From Bifidobacterium choerinum (GTDB lineage Bacteria > Actinomycetota > Actinomycetes > Actinomycetales > Bifidobacteriaceae): 64,000 nucleotides of DNA. Below the pieces are notes generated by a model that saw nothing but the letters and a program-made list of their open reading frames with translations, searched no databases and had not been told where the DNA came from. The stretch lies in NCBI RefSeq assembly GCF_000741135.1, contig NZ_JGYU01000002.1, positions 1 through 64,000 of the forward strand, written 5' to 3'. Every line of letters begins with the position of its first letter. Positions within the stretch are counted from its first letter, which is position 1. Positions 48,669 to 57,409 of this stretch are shown piece by piece. Both the position numbers and the translations under genes were made by a program.

Positions 48669-51600
48669 GTTCTTCCGTAGGCCGCAATTCGCTCATCATG
48701 GCTTCCGGCACGGCGGCGTCACGCATCACCGGCCAGATCCGCACGATCCTGCTCGCAGCGGCGATCGGCACGACCGGTCTGGCGGCGAACGCCTACCAGG
48801 CCGGCTCGATGATCCCGCAGGTCATCTACACGCTCGTCTCCGGCGGCATCTTCAACGCCGTCCTCGTGCCGCATATCGTGCGCACGCTGCACAGCGACAA
48901 CGCCGAGGAGCAGCTCAACAAAATCGTCACTTTCGCCGTCACATTGCTGTTCGGCGTCACGGTGCTGATGGGCGTGCTCACGCCGTGGATCACGCGGCTG
49001 TACGTCAGCGGCAGCCCCGAGCTGATCAGCCTGACCTGCGCGTTCACGCTCTGGTGCACGCCGCAGATCTTCTTCTACGGCCTGTATACGGTGCTCGGGC
49101 AGATCCTCGCCGTCAAGAACAAGTTCGGCGCCTACGCGTGGAGTTCGGTCGGCGCGAACCTGATCAGCTGTCTCGGCTTCATCCTGTTCATCGCGATCTA
49201 CGGCAACCATGCGCAGTCGTCGGCCGGCGCATGGACGACGCCGAAGATCGCGCTGACGGCCGGCATGTGGACGCTCGGTGTCATGTTCCAGGCGCTGATT
49301 TTGTTCGTGCCGCTGCTGCGCGCCGGTTTCCGCTTCCGGTTCCGCTTCGGCGTGCGCGGCATCGGCCTGCGCACGATGGGCCCGATCGCCGCGTGGAGCA
49401 TGGGCATCGTCGGCATCGACCAGATCGCCAACATCGTCATCACGCGCATCCTGACGAGCGCGCCGGGACTCGCCGAACGCACGATGCATATCAGCGAGTT
49501 CGACGTCGCCGGCAACGCGACCTACCAGAACGCGTACACGATCTACATCCTGCCGTATTCGCTCATCGCCGTCTCCGTCGCCACGGCGATCTTCCCGCAG
49601 ATCTCGTCGGCGATCGCCGACCGTGACATCGCGCGCGCCCGCGACGACCTGAGTGGCGCGCTGCGCACGGTCGGCGCGATCATGTTCCTGTTCACGGCCT
49701 TCTTCCTCGTCATGCCGCTCGCGATCACACGTGCGCTGCTGCCGACCGTCTCCGTCAGCCAGGCGATCCTCATCTGCGGCCCGTTGATGGGCCTGTGCGT
49801 CTGCCTGCCGCTTGCAAGCGCGTATCTGATCATCCAACGCACGTTCTACGCCTTCGAAGACGGCCGTTCCCCGTTCATCTTCATGCTGATCATGTACGCG
49901 CTGCAACTGTCGTCGTGCCTGCTGTGCACGCGCCTGCTGCCGCCGACCGACTGGGCGGCCGCCGTCGGCCTGTGCGCGTCGGGGAGCTATCTGCTGTCCT
50001 TCATCCCGCTCGTGCATATGCTGCGCAAGCGTTTCAACGGCTCGCTCGACGGCCGCCGCATCGCGCTCACCTATGGCAAGGCCTTCGCGGCGATGATCGT
50101 AAGCGTCGTCATCGGCTTCGCATTGCAACGGCCGATCTACCATCTGCTGCACGTCGACGATCCGTCGAGCGGCGGCATCGTCGGCTGGCTGCAGTCGGTC
50201 GGCGCCGCGGCGCTGCTGTTCGTCGTCATCGTCGTCGTCTATCTGGGCGTGCTGTGGGTGCTGCGCTGCGAGGAGCTGACGGCCGGCGTCGCCTCGCTGC
50301 GGGCGCGACTGTCGCACCGTGCGCCCGCCGCCGCGGACGCGACGGCCGATGCCGCCGAACATGCGGTCGACGCCGACGTCGACGACAGCACACGCGTCAT
50401 CCCCGAGCTGATCCGCATCGCGCCGGCTGTGCCGATCGACGAGCTCGCGCAGCTCGATCCGCCGGTGCCCGCGGAGCTCGCCGAACCGCCGATTGCGCTG
50501 GCCGCCGACGAGCCGCGCACGCCGGCGCCGACGACCACCGCGGACAGTAGAATGACGATGCACACATCCGCAAGGCCTTACGAATCAGGGGTGACCATGA
50601 AGCCTCATCTGGGAGATACGATTCTCAACCGATACACGCTCGTATCGCCGTTGCGTGAAGAGGCCGGACTGCAGGTGTGGAAGTCGAACGACCGCGTCCT
50701 GTCGCGCGACTGCCAGCTGTTCATCGTCAACAACCGCGCCGTCCTGGCGAGCACGAACGCGCTCGCCGGCACGCTCGCCGCGTTCCGCGACCCGCGCTTC
50801 ACGCAGGTCATCCAGCTGCAGCACGACGGCGACATCGCCGTCATCCTCACGAGGCTCGACTGTGGCGTCTCGATCAGCGAATACATGCGCGACGACGGCG
50901 CCGGCGCACCTCCACTCAGCTACGAGGCGATGCGCACGATCATCGGCGAGACGATGGACGCGGTCCGCTTCCTGCAGCGCGACCGCCTGACGCATCGCGC
51001 ACTGTCGACCGACACGGTGCGCCTGACGCGCAACGGCGTCCAGCTCGCCGACACCCCGGTGAGCGCCGCGCTCGCCGACACGGCGAACACGCCGGCCTCG
51101 TACAACGACGAGCGCCGCGCGATCCGTCAGATCGCCGGCGTCCTCTACGGCATGCTCACGCGCACGCCGTCGACGATGCATCCGCGTTTCTCGCTCGACA
51201 AGCTGCCGCAGGACGCGCCTATCGAGTTCCGCCTCATCGTCAAGCGCGGCCTCGAGCTGAACGAGGGCGCCAAGCCGACGGTGCCGCTCGTGACGATGGC
51301 CGAGATGGACGCGCTGCTCGGCGCGCGCAAGCCGCTGCATGCGCTGACGCGCCACGATCTGCGGCTGACCGGCGCCGACGGCGAATGCTCGATCGTGCGT
51401 GCGATGATCCAGCCGGCGCTGCCCGGCGACATCCTGCCGATCCCCGATTCGATGGTCTCATCGCAGACGATGCCGTCGATGATGTTCCCGGCGCAGCAGC
51501 TCGATCCGGAATCGCTCGCCGAACTCGAGGAGGAGACCGAGGAGGCGAAGGAGCAGGAGGCCTCCGACACGGCGGCCGGCCGTTCGTTCAAAGCGTTGTG

Positions 51601-52600
51601 GAACAAGAGCAAGGCGATCATGGGCGGCACCGACGACACGGCCGCGAAGATTCCGGAGATCTCGCCGAACAACGAGACCGAGATGTTCACCGCCTTCGAC
51701 CCGAACGCCGTCCAGGAGACGCCGATGACGCCGTCGCGCATGACGGTGCCGCTCGATGTGTCCTCGATGCGCGACGGCACGATCGACACGTCGTCGTCGA
51801 CGTCGTCGACCGGCCATCTGCCGGCGATCGACGAGCACGGCAACGTCATCCCCGACGGTTCGCAGTCGCAGCGCGAACTGCGCAAGGAACGCGAGGACAT
51901 CGACGCGACCTACGTCATGGGCGCGCCGGCGCTGCCGCCGAGCTTCGCGCCGCAGGAGCGTCCGAAGACGCAGCCGGCGCCGAACTACACCGAACCGAAG
52001 CCGAAGAAGAAGGGCAAGACGCGCGCCGCGATCATCGTCGGCATCATCGCCATCCTCGTCGCGCTCGGCTTCGCCGTGCACAGCATCGCGACGAGCGGAT
52101 CGCTGTTCGGATTCGGCAAGCAGGACACGACGTACTGGCCGTCCGACGGCAGCTTCGGCGACGTCCCCTTCGGCAAGCGCAACGGCGACGATGTGAAGAC
52201 GCCGGAGTCCGGCGAACGCCAGACCGAGACGCCGAAGCCGACGCAGAAACCGTCGAAGGCGCCGAACAACACCGCGTATCCGACGGACCGGGGGCAGTTC
52301 CTCGACCGTCCGGCCGGTCAGCAGGGCTACGGCTACTATCTGCATCTGACGAACAAGGAGAACGTCGACCGTCTCGTCGTCAAGATCCAGTCGTCCGGCG
52401 GCAAGGGCGTCGTCTATGCGAACGCGACGGCCGACAATCCGACCGGCGGCGAGAAGATGGCCGAGTTCACCTTCGCCGAGGGCGGCACGACCGAGGTCAA
52501 GTTCTCGAAGCCGATCGAGACGCAGGACATCGTCATGTGGGTGCCGCTCGACAGCCTGCCCGGCAACCAGCTGTACATCGATTCTGTACAGGCCTTCTGA
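48665..52600 (+). CDS. murJ: Lipid II flippase MurJ fused to a pseudokinase and C-terminal extracellular domain
   Basis: The 1311-residue protein contains a MurJ/MviN domain with 14-15 helices (about 1-545), a disordered Ala/Asp linker, a kinase-like domain (about 650-880), a second disordered region with Thr-rich sites, a TM helix near 1120-1142 and an extracellular beta domain (about 1200-1311) after a Pro/Thr linker. The kinase-like part lacks a glycine loop, has HRA in place of HRD and ADT in place of DFG, so it is a pseudokinase. The layout is that of mycobacterial MviN, where PknB phosphorylates this region and FhaA binds. It moves lipid II across the membrane. ATGA overlap couples it to the DUF6049 gene. 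Confidence 0.93.
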   Translation: MSSSVGRNSLIMASGTAASRITGQIRTILLAAAIGTTGLAANAYQAGSMIPQVIYTLVSGGIFNAVLVPHIVRTLHSDNAEEQLNKIVTFAVTLLFGVTVLMGVLTPWITRLYVSGSPELISLTCAFTLWCTPQIFFYGLYTVLGQILAVKNKFGAYAWSSVGANLISCLGFILFIAIYGNHAQSSAGAWTTPKIALTAGMWTLGVMFQALILFVPLLRAGFRFRFRFGVRGIGLRTMGPIAAWSMGIVGIDQIANIVITRILTSAPGLAERTMHISEFDVAGNATYQNAYTIYILPYSLIAVSVATAIFPQISSAIADRDIARARDDLSGALRTVGAIMFLFTAFFLVMPLAITRALLPTVSVSQAILICGPLMGLCVCLPLASAYLIIQRTFYAFEDGRSPFIFMLIMYALQLSSCLLCTRLLPPTDWAAAVGLCASGSYLLSFIPLVHMLRKRFNGSLDGRRIALTYGKAFAAMIVSVVIGFALQRPIYHLLHVDDPSSGGIVGWLQSVGAAALLFVVIVVVYLGVLWVLRCEELTAGVASLRARLSHRAPAAADATADAAEHAVDADVDDSTRVIPELIRIAPAVPIDELAQLDPPVPAELAEPPIALAADEPRTPAPTTTADSRMTMHTSARPYESGVTMKPHLGDTILNRYTLVSPLREEAGLQVWKSNDRVLSRDCQLFIVNNRAVLASTNALAGTLAAFRDPRFTQVIQLQHDGDIAVILTRLDCGVSISEYMRDDGAGAPPLSYEAMRTIIGETMDAVRFLQRDRLTHRALSTDTVRLTRNGVQLADTPVSAALADTANTPASYNDERRAIRQIAGVLYGMLTRTPSTMHPRFSLDKLPQDAPIEFRLIVKRGLELNEGAKPTVPLVTMAEMDALLGARKPLHALTRHDLRLTGADGECSIVRAMIQPALPGDILPIPDSMVSSQTMPSMMFPAQQLDPESLAELEEETEEAKEQEASDTAAGRSFKALWNKSKAIMGGTDDTAAKIPEISPNNETEMFTAFDPNAVQETPMTPSRMTVPLDVSSMRDGTIDTSSSTSSTGHLPAIDEHGNVIPDGSQSQRELRKEREDIDATYVMGAPALPPSFAPQERPKTQPAPNYTEPKPKKKGKTRAAIIVGIIAILVALGFAVHSIATSGSLFGFGKQDTTYWPSDGSFGDVPFGKRNGDDVKTPESGERQTETPKPTQKPSKAPNNTAYPTDRGQFLDRPAGQQGYGYYLHLTNKENVDRLVVKIQSSGGKGVVYANATADNPTGGEKMAEFTFAEGGTTEVKFSKPIETQDIVMWVPLDSLPGNQLYIDSVQAF
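50548..50599 (+). promoter_or_regulatory. Possible internal promoter and start in murJ
   Basis: TAGAAT (50548-50553) is followed by AGGGGTG (50587-50593) and an in-frame ATG at 50597, exactly where the pseudokinase part begins (residue 645). No clear -35 is seen. A separate pseudokinase-TM protein of about 667 residues could be produced. Confidence 0.3.
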
Positions 52601-52623
52601 GTCACAGCGCACCGATCGTCCAT

Positions 52624-52657
52624 GGCGCCCGTGGGACTGCAACGTCCCACGGGCGCC
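52624..52657 (+). terminator. Terminator of the murJ operon
   Basis: A perfect 14-bp stem (52624-52637 with 52644-52657) and 6-nt loop is followed by CTTGTGTTTTCC, a short U-rich run. Confidence 0.7.
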
Positions 52658-52733
52658 CTTGTGTTTTCCGTGTCCAGGTGCCGCCGAGAGCGATACGTCG
52701 AAATAATCGGCGGGTCGCATCTATTGTGAAGGC

Positions 52734-53684
52734 ATGAGTGAAATTCGCGACGTCATCATCATCGGTTCGGGTCCCGCCGGCTACACGGCGGCCATCTATC
52801 TGGGACGGGCCGGCCTGAAGCCCCTCGTCATCGCGGGCGCGCTCACGCCGGGCGGCCAGCTCGTCAACACGACGGAGGTCGAGAACTTCCCCGGCTTCCC
52901 AGACGGCGTGCTCGGCCCCGATCTGATGGAGGCGATGCAGCGTCAGGCGGAGCGTTTCGACGCCGAACTCGTCTACGACGACGTCGAATCGGTCGAACTC
53001 GACGAGACGATCAAGACGGTGCGCTGCAACGGCGGCGACGTCTACCGCGCACGCGCCGTCATCGTGGCCACCGGCTCGTACTACCGCCATCTCGATGTGC
53101 CCGGCGAGGAGGAGTACGCCGGCAAGGGCGTCTCGTACTGCGCGACCTGCGACGGCTTCTTCTTCCGCGGCAAGCCGATCGTCGTCGTCGGAGGAGGCGA
53201 CTCGGCGATGGAGGAGGCCGGTTTCCTGAGCCGTTTCGGTTCGTCGGTGACATTGCTGCACCGGCGCGACCAGTTCCGCGCGTCGCGGATCATGATCGAC
53301 CGCACGATGGAGAATCCGGCGATCGACGTGATGACGAACACCGTCGTCGCGAGCATCAACGGCGACGGCAAGGCCGTCACGTCGGTCACCGTGCGCGACG
53401 TGAACACCGGCGAGGAGCGTGAACTCGACGCGAACGGCGTGTTCATCGCGGCCGGTCAGATCCCACAGACCGCGTTCCTCGGCGGCGCATTGACGCTCGA
53501 CGACCACGGCTACATCGTCGTCGCCGGCGCGGGCACAAGCACGAACGTGCCCGGCGTCTTCGCGGCCGGCGACTGCGCCGACCCGGTCTACCAGCAGGCG
53601 ATCAGCGCCGCCGGCACCGGCTGCCGCGCGGCGATCGACGTGCAGACCTACCTCGAATCGCTCGCCGAGGAGGCCGACGCCTGA
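52734..53684 (+). CDS. trxB: Thioredoxin-disulfide reductase
   Basis: The 316-residue flavoprotein has the FAD motif IIIGSGPAGYTAA, the redox pair CATC (about 135-138) in SYCATCDGFFF, the NADPH motif GGGDSAMEEAGFL and FAAGDCADP at the second FAD site. It passes electrons from NADPH to thioredoxin, and in bifidobacteria it also supports peroxide defence. TATTGT (52722-52727) ends 6 nt before the ATG and no ribosome site is visible, suggesting a leaderless mRNA. It lies between murJ and parB as in related genomes and is convergent with parB. Confidence 0.95.
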   Translation: MSEIRDVIIIGSGPAGYTAAIYLGRAGLKPLVIAGALTPGGQLVNTTEVENFPGFPDGVLGPDLMEAMQRQAERFDAELVYDDVESVELDETIKTVRCNGGDVYRARAVIVATGSYYRHLDVPGEEEYAGKGVSYCATCDGFFFRGKPIVVVGGGDSAMEEAGFLSRFGSSVTLLHRRDQFRASRIMIDRTMENPAIDVMTNTVVASINGDGKAVTSVTVRDVNTGEERELDANGVFIAAGQIPQTAFLGGALTLDDHGYIVVAGAGTSTNVPGVFAAGDCADPVYQQAISAAGTGCRAAIDVQTYLESLAEEADA

Positions 53685-53720
53685 GCCGTCAGGGCGACTG
53701 CCGAGCAATGCGACGTACAA

Positions 53721-53759
53721 GAGGGCCGTGCGAACCGACAATCGGTTCGCACGGCCCTC
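53721..53759. terminator. Bidirectional terminator, trxB / parB
   Basis: A perfect 18-bp stem (53721-53738 with 53742-53759) with a 3-nt loop lies between convergent genes. Partial pairing extends it to the GTAC on either side. Confidence 0.75.
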
Positions 53760-53811
53760 GTACGTATGGGCTCTGTGCCATTGGCCGTCGGCGGTCGGCC
53801 GGCGGCGCCCG

Positions 53812-55173
53812 TCACTGCGGGTCGAGCAGTCCGATGATGCGTTCCATCTCCTCGGGCGACGAGAACACGATCTCGATGCGGCCGTGCTTTTCCGAGCCCT
53901 TGATCGAGACCTTCGTGCCGTAGCGCTGCTCGAGGCTGACCTGGATCGGCGAACCGGCCCACGGATTATGCTTGTTCGCCTTCGGTTTCTTCGGATGGTC
54001 GCTCGCCTGCATCGAGACGATCTCCTCGACGCTGCGCACGCTCAGGCCCTCGTCGACGATGCGCTTGGCAAGCGCCTCCATCGACTCGGCGTCCGGCAGG
54101 CCGAGCAACGCGCGCGCATGGCCGGCCGAGATCTTGCCGGAGGCGACGGTCTTCTGCACGCTCGCCGGCAGGTTCATCAGGCGCAGCGTGTTCGCGATCT
54201 GCGGGCGCGACTTCGAGACGGAGCGCGCGAGCTGCATCTGCGTGAGGCCGAACTCGTCGATCATCTGCTGGTAGGCGGCCGCCTCCTCGAGCGGGTTGAG
54301 CGCGACGCGGTGCAGGTTCTCGAGCAGTGCGTCGCGCAGCATGTAGTCGTCGGCCGTCGTCTTGACGATCGCCGGGATCGTCTTGAGTCCGGCGAGCTGC
54401 GAAGCGCGCCAACGGCGCTCCCCCATGATCAGTTCGTATTCGCTGTCCATCTGGTCGGCGAAACGGTCGCCCGTCTGCTGCTTCGGCCGCGCGTGCGCGG
54501 CGCGGATCTGCTCGACCGGGCGCTTGCGCACGACGATCGGCTGCAGCACGCCGACCTCCTTGATCGATTCGGACAGCTCGCGCAGTTCGTCGTCGTCGAA
54601 GACGGTCCGCGGCTGATGCAGGTTCGGACCGATCTGTGTGACCTCGAGTTCGACGAGATAGCCGCCTTCGACCGGTTTGAGGCCGTTCTCGTCCTCTTGC
54701 GGCTGCGTCTTGGCGTCGGTCTTCGCGACGATCGGCGTGCCGTCGAAGAACATGTCGCTCGGATGCGCCATGTCGCCGATCGCCGGCATCGCCGCGCGCT
54801 TCGACGACGTCTTCGTCGACTGTGCGGACGACGACGTATCAGCGTCGTTCTGCGCGATCGGACGGTGTTCGGCGGCCTCCGGCTGCAGCGTCATCGGCGC
54901 CGCGAGCTTCGAGACGGTGTCGCCGTGGCGCGTCATTGCACCCATCGACGGAATCGTCGAGCTCAGCGGCGAGATCGGCGCGGACGACTGGTCGCCGGCG
55001 GCCGGCTGCTGCTGCGCCGGCTTCTTCGCGGCCGGCTTTCCTTCGGTCGGCTTCTTCGCCGCCGGCTTCGGCTGCGGCTTCGCCGCTGGCGTCACCGGCC
55101 TTGCAGGCTGTTCGCCGGGCAGCGAGGGGAACAGCGCACCGAGTCCTCGGCCCAAACGTGATTTCGATGCCAT
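53812..55173 (-). CDS. parB: Chromosome partitioning protein ParB
   Basis: The 453-residue protein has the N-terminal ParA-contact peptide (SRLGRGLGALFPS), an inserted Lys/Pro/Ala-rich stretch (about 22-55), the ParB/Srx CTPase domain with MGERRWRASQLAG, a HTH (LTQMQLARSVSKSRPQIANTLRLM is its core, here given only as landmark LTQMQLARSV and SRPQIANT), and a C-terminal dimerisation domain. It loads at parS and slides as a CTP clamp. It starts one base after the parA stop and is co-transcribed with rsmG and parA. parS-like palindromes are at 57049-57244. Confidence 0.95.
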   Translation of the reverse strand: MASKSRLGRGLGALFPSLPGEQPARPVTPAAKPQPKPAAKKPTEGKPAAKKPAQQQPAAGDQSSAPISPLSSTIPSMGAMTRHGDTVSKLAAPMTLQPEAAEHRPIAQNDADTSSSAQSTKTSSKRAAMPAIGDMAHPSDMFFDGTPIVAKTDAKTQPQEDENGLKPVEGGYLVELEVTQIGPNLHQPRTVFDDDELRELSESIKEVGVLQPIVVRKRPVEQIRAAHARPKQQTGDRFADQMDSEYELIMGERRWRASQLAGLKTIPAIVKTTADDYMLRDALLENLHRVALNPLEEAAAYQQMIDEFGLTQMQLARSVSKSRPQIANTLRLMNLPASVQKTVASGKISAGHARALLGLPDAESMEALAKRIVDEGLSVRSVEEIVSMQASDHPKKPKANKHNPWAGSPIQVSLEQRYGTKVSIKGSEKHGRIEIVFSSPEEMERIIGLLDPQ

Positions 55174-55174
55174 G

Positions 55175-56146
55175 TCACTCCTCGTTTCTTCTCGATGCGA
55201 TGGTCTCCAGCACTACGGCCGACCGGTTGTTGATTTCGAGCGCGGCCTCGCGGTAGGCGATCGCGCCCATGCCGCGCGGGTCGTAGGTGACGACGGTCTG
55301 CGCGAAGCTCGGCGCCTCCGAGATCTTGACGGTGCGCGGGATCGTCGTGTCGAGCACGATGCTCGGGTAGTGGCTCTTCACTTCCTCGTACACCTCGCGG
55401 CTGAGCAGCGTACGGCGGTCGAACATCGTCACGAGCATCGTCGAGACGAGCAGCTCGGGGTTGAAGTTCGACTGGACGAGGCCGATCGTGTTGATGAGCT
55501 GCCCGAGGCCTTCGAGCGCGTAGTATTCGGCCTGGATCGGGATCAGCATCTCGGAGACCGCGCACATCGCGTTGATGACGAGCAGGCCGAGGCTCGGCGG
55601 GCAGTCGACGAGCACGTAGTCGTAGTGCACGTCGCTGTCGGCGAGGAAGTCGTCGAGCGCGTGGCGCATCAGGTTGTTGCGGTCGGGCATGTCGGCGAGC
55701 TCGAGGTCGGCGCCGCTCAGGTCGATCGACGCGGGCACGACGTGCAGCGTCTCATAGTCGGGGCAGGTCTGCATGACGTCGGCGATCGTCGCGCGCCCTT
55801 CGATGACGTCGTAGACCGACGGATCTCCGGAGTTGTGCTTCGCGCCGAGCGCCGTCGACGCGTTGCCCTGCGGATCCATGTCGACGACGAGCACGTTCAT
55901 GCCCGTCTGCGCGAACGCGGCGGCCACGTTGACTGCCGTGCTCGTCTTGCCGACGCCGCCCTTCTGATTGGCGACGGCGATGCGGCGCGTGCGCGCCGGT
56001 CGTTTGAATTCCGCGGCGTTGATGCGTTCGTAGCGCGTGGATTCGTCGGCGATCTGCGAGCCGACGCCGGAGTCGCTGCCTTTGAAAATGCGCGCCAGCG
56101 TCTCCGTTGTGCTTTCCATGCCGGGGATATTCCCTTGATCTGTCAC
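55175..56146 (-). CDS. parA: Chromosome partitioning ATPase ParA (Soj)
   Basis: The 323-residue P-loop ATPase has the deviant Walker A KGGVGKTSTA (about 61-70), Walker A' VVDMDPQGNAS and Walker B YVLVDCPPSLG. An N-terminal extension of about 50 residues precedes the core. It drives segregation of ParB-parS complexes. The start is GTG at 56146, with AGGAGG about 8 nt upstream. An ATG nine codons in (GMESTT) has no such site. The 232-bp gap to rsmG holds five DnaA boxes. Confidence 0.95.
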   Translation of the reverse strand: MTDQGNIPGMESTTETLARIFKGSDSGVGSQIADESTRYERINAAEFKRPARTRRIAVANQKGGVGKTSTAVNVAAAFAQTGMNVLVVDMDPQGNASTALGAKHNSGDPSVYDVIEGRATIADVMQTCPDYETLHVVPASIDLSGADLELADMPDRNNLMRHALDDFLADSDVHYDYVLVDCPPSLGLLVINAMCAVSEMLIPIQAEYYALEGLGQLINTIGLVQSNFNPELLVSTMLVTMFDRRTLLSREVYEEVKSHYPSIVLDTTIPRTVKISEAPSFAQTVVTYDPRGMGAIAYREAALEINNRSAVVLETIASRRNEE

Positions 56147-56224
56147 GAGGACTGTCCTCCTAGTTGAGTCGCAGTGTCTTCAAGTCTGTGTAGCCGTATG
56201 GACAGGGCACACGCCCCGCTCCAT

Positions 56225-56377
56225 TGTGGATAACCGGTGGATGATTGTGGATAACTCTTTCGCCGCCCACACCGTCTCCACTGTGGAAACCGTTGATTCT
56301 CAAGCTATCAGTGGTAATCAAGTTATCCACATCAGCATTGTGGATAACTTTTCCGAACCGACGAGAGATGTGGATAA
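56225..56377. other. Cluster of five perfect DnaA boxes (oriC-like)
   Basis: The 9-mer TTATCCACA or its complement occurs without mismatch at 56225-56233, 56246-56254, 56323-56331 (opposite strand), 56339-56347 and 56369-56377. A degenerate box, TGTGGAAAC, is at 56282-56290. The stretch is less GC-rich than its surroundings. It lies between parA and rsmG, near parS-like sites. It could be all or part of the replication origin, or a DnaA titration or regulatory site. Confidence 0.75.
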
Positions 56378-56378
56378 C

Positions 56379-57152
56379 CTACCGCTTCGCCGCCTTCTTG
56401 CCGGCCGCCTTCTTATTGATGACAACGACGCGCGTATCCTCGAGGCCTTCGGCGACCGGCGCCGTCACGACGCGCGGGCGCACGCCGCCGTATTGGGCGA
56501 TCACCTTGCGCGCCTTGTCGATTTCCGCCTGGGCGGAACGTCCCTTGAGCGCGATGAGCTCGCCACCGGGCTCGACGAGCGGCAGCGTCCAGCCGGCGAG
56601 CTTCGTCAGCGGCGCGACGGCGCGGCAGGTCACGGCCGCGAACGGATGCCGAATCGTCTCGTACACCTCTTCGGGGACGACGACGGAAGCCTTGACATGG
56701 CGCTTCGCCGCCGGCCGCCGTTCGTCGAGCGCGGCGATCGCCTCTTCGGCGCGCGCCCGCACGACGGTCACGTTCCGCACCCCCATCGCCTCGACGCATT
56801 CGGCAAGCCATTCGCAGCGCCGTTCCATCGGCTCGATGAGCGTGAATACGCAATCGGGCAGCATCGCGGCGGCCACGAGCCCCGGGAAACCGCCGCCACT
56901 GCCGATGTCGGCGACGGTCTTGAACTGTCGCCCCTCGGTCGCCTCACGGATGAACGGCACAACCGCCGCCGAATTGAGCAGATGCCGCTCCCATAGGATG
57001 TCCACGTCGCGCGGGCCGATGAGCCCCCTCGGCTCACCTTCCTGCGCGAGTTTCCCGTGAAACACACGCATCGCATCCAGCGCGTCGCCGAAGGTCGCCT
57101 CAAGCACCGGGGAATCGGCAAGCTGTTCGTCGGTATGGATCTCGTCACTCAT
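56379..57152 (-). CDS. rsmG: 16S rRNA (G527) N7-methyltransferase RsmG (GidB)
   Basis: The 257-residue enzyme has the RsmG motifs [27 protein letters not shown] (SAM motif I), and the mid-domain VVRARAEEA and CRAVAPL. A basic Lys-rich tail ends the protein. It methylates G527 in the 530 loop, and loss gives low-level streptomycin resistance. I place the start at the ATG at 57152. TAGGAT (57161-57166) lies 8 nt upstream on the minus strand, a leaderless pattern. The frame open to 57314 is not supported. A parS-like site lies inside the gene at 57049-57064. The neighbours jag, yidC and rnpA are missing upstream. Confidence 0.94.
   Translation of the reverse strand: MSDEIHTDEQLADSPVLEATFGDALDAMRVFHGKLAQEGEPRGLIGPRDVDILWERHLLNSAAVVPFIREATEGRQFKTVADIGSGGGFPGLVAAAMLPDCVFTLIEPMERRCEWLAECVEAMGVRNVTVVRARAEEAIAALDERRPAAKRHVKASVVVPEEVYETIRHPFAAVTCRAVAPLTKLAGWTLPLVEPGGELIALKGRSAQAEIDKARKVIAQYGGVRPRVVTAPVAEGLEDTRVVVINKKAAGKKAAKR
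57049..57064. promoter_or_regulatory. parS-like site 1 (inside rsmG)
   Basis: AGTTTCCCGTGAAACA matches 14 of 16 positions of the parS consensus TGTTTCACGTGAAACA. Confidence 0.6.
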
Positions 57153-57205
57153 AACGCACCATCCTATACCGTTTTCACCGGCAACATCGCCGCCATGGCG
57201 CACTT

Positions 57206-57221
57206 TTCTCACGTGAAACAC
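57206..57221. promoter_or_regulatory. parS-like site 2 (upstream of rsmG)
   Basis: TTTCTCACGTGAAACA matches 14 of 16 positions of the parS consensus and has the full CACGTG core. Confidence 0.65.
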
Positions 57222-57228
57222 CACGATA

Positions 57229-57244
57229 TCACCACGTGAAACAA
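57229..57244. promoter_or_regulatory. parS-like site 3 (half site)
   Basis: ATCACCACGTGAAACA has the right half and core of parS intact (11 of 16 positions overall). It begins 7 bp after site 2. Confidence 0.45.
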
Positions 57245-57409
57245 CTCTCCGACCGACTGCGCAGCGCCGCATATATGACATCACGCCAGCGTGGCGTCCG
57301 GCGACACGTCGCAATGGTCGAAATTATCCGGACAGCCACATCGACCTCGCACAGCATCGCCAGTCGCATATAAGGCAGCGCCGCCTCATCCGCACAGTTT
57401 CGCCGGCCA

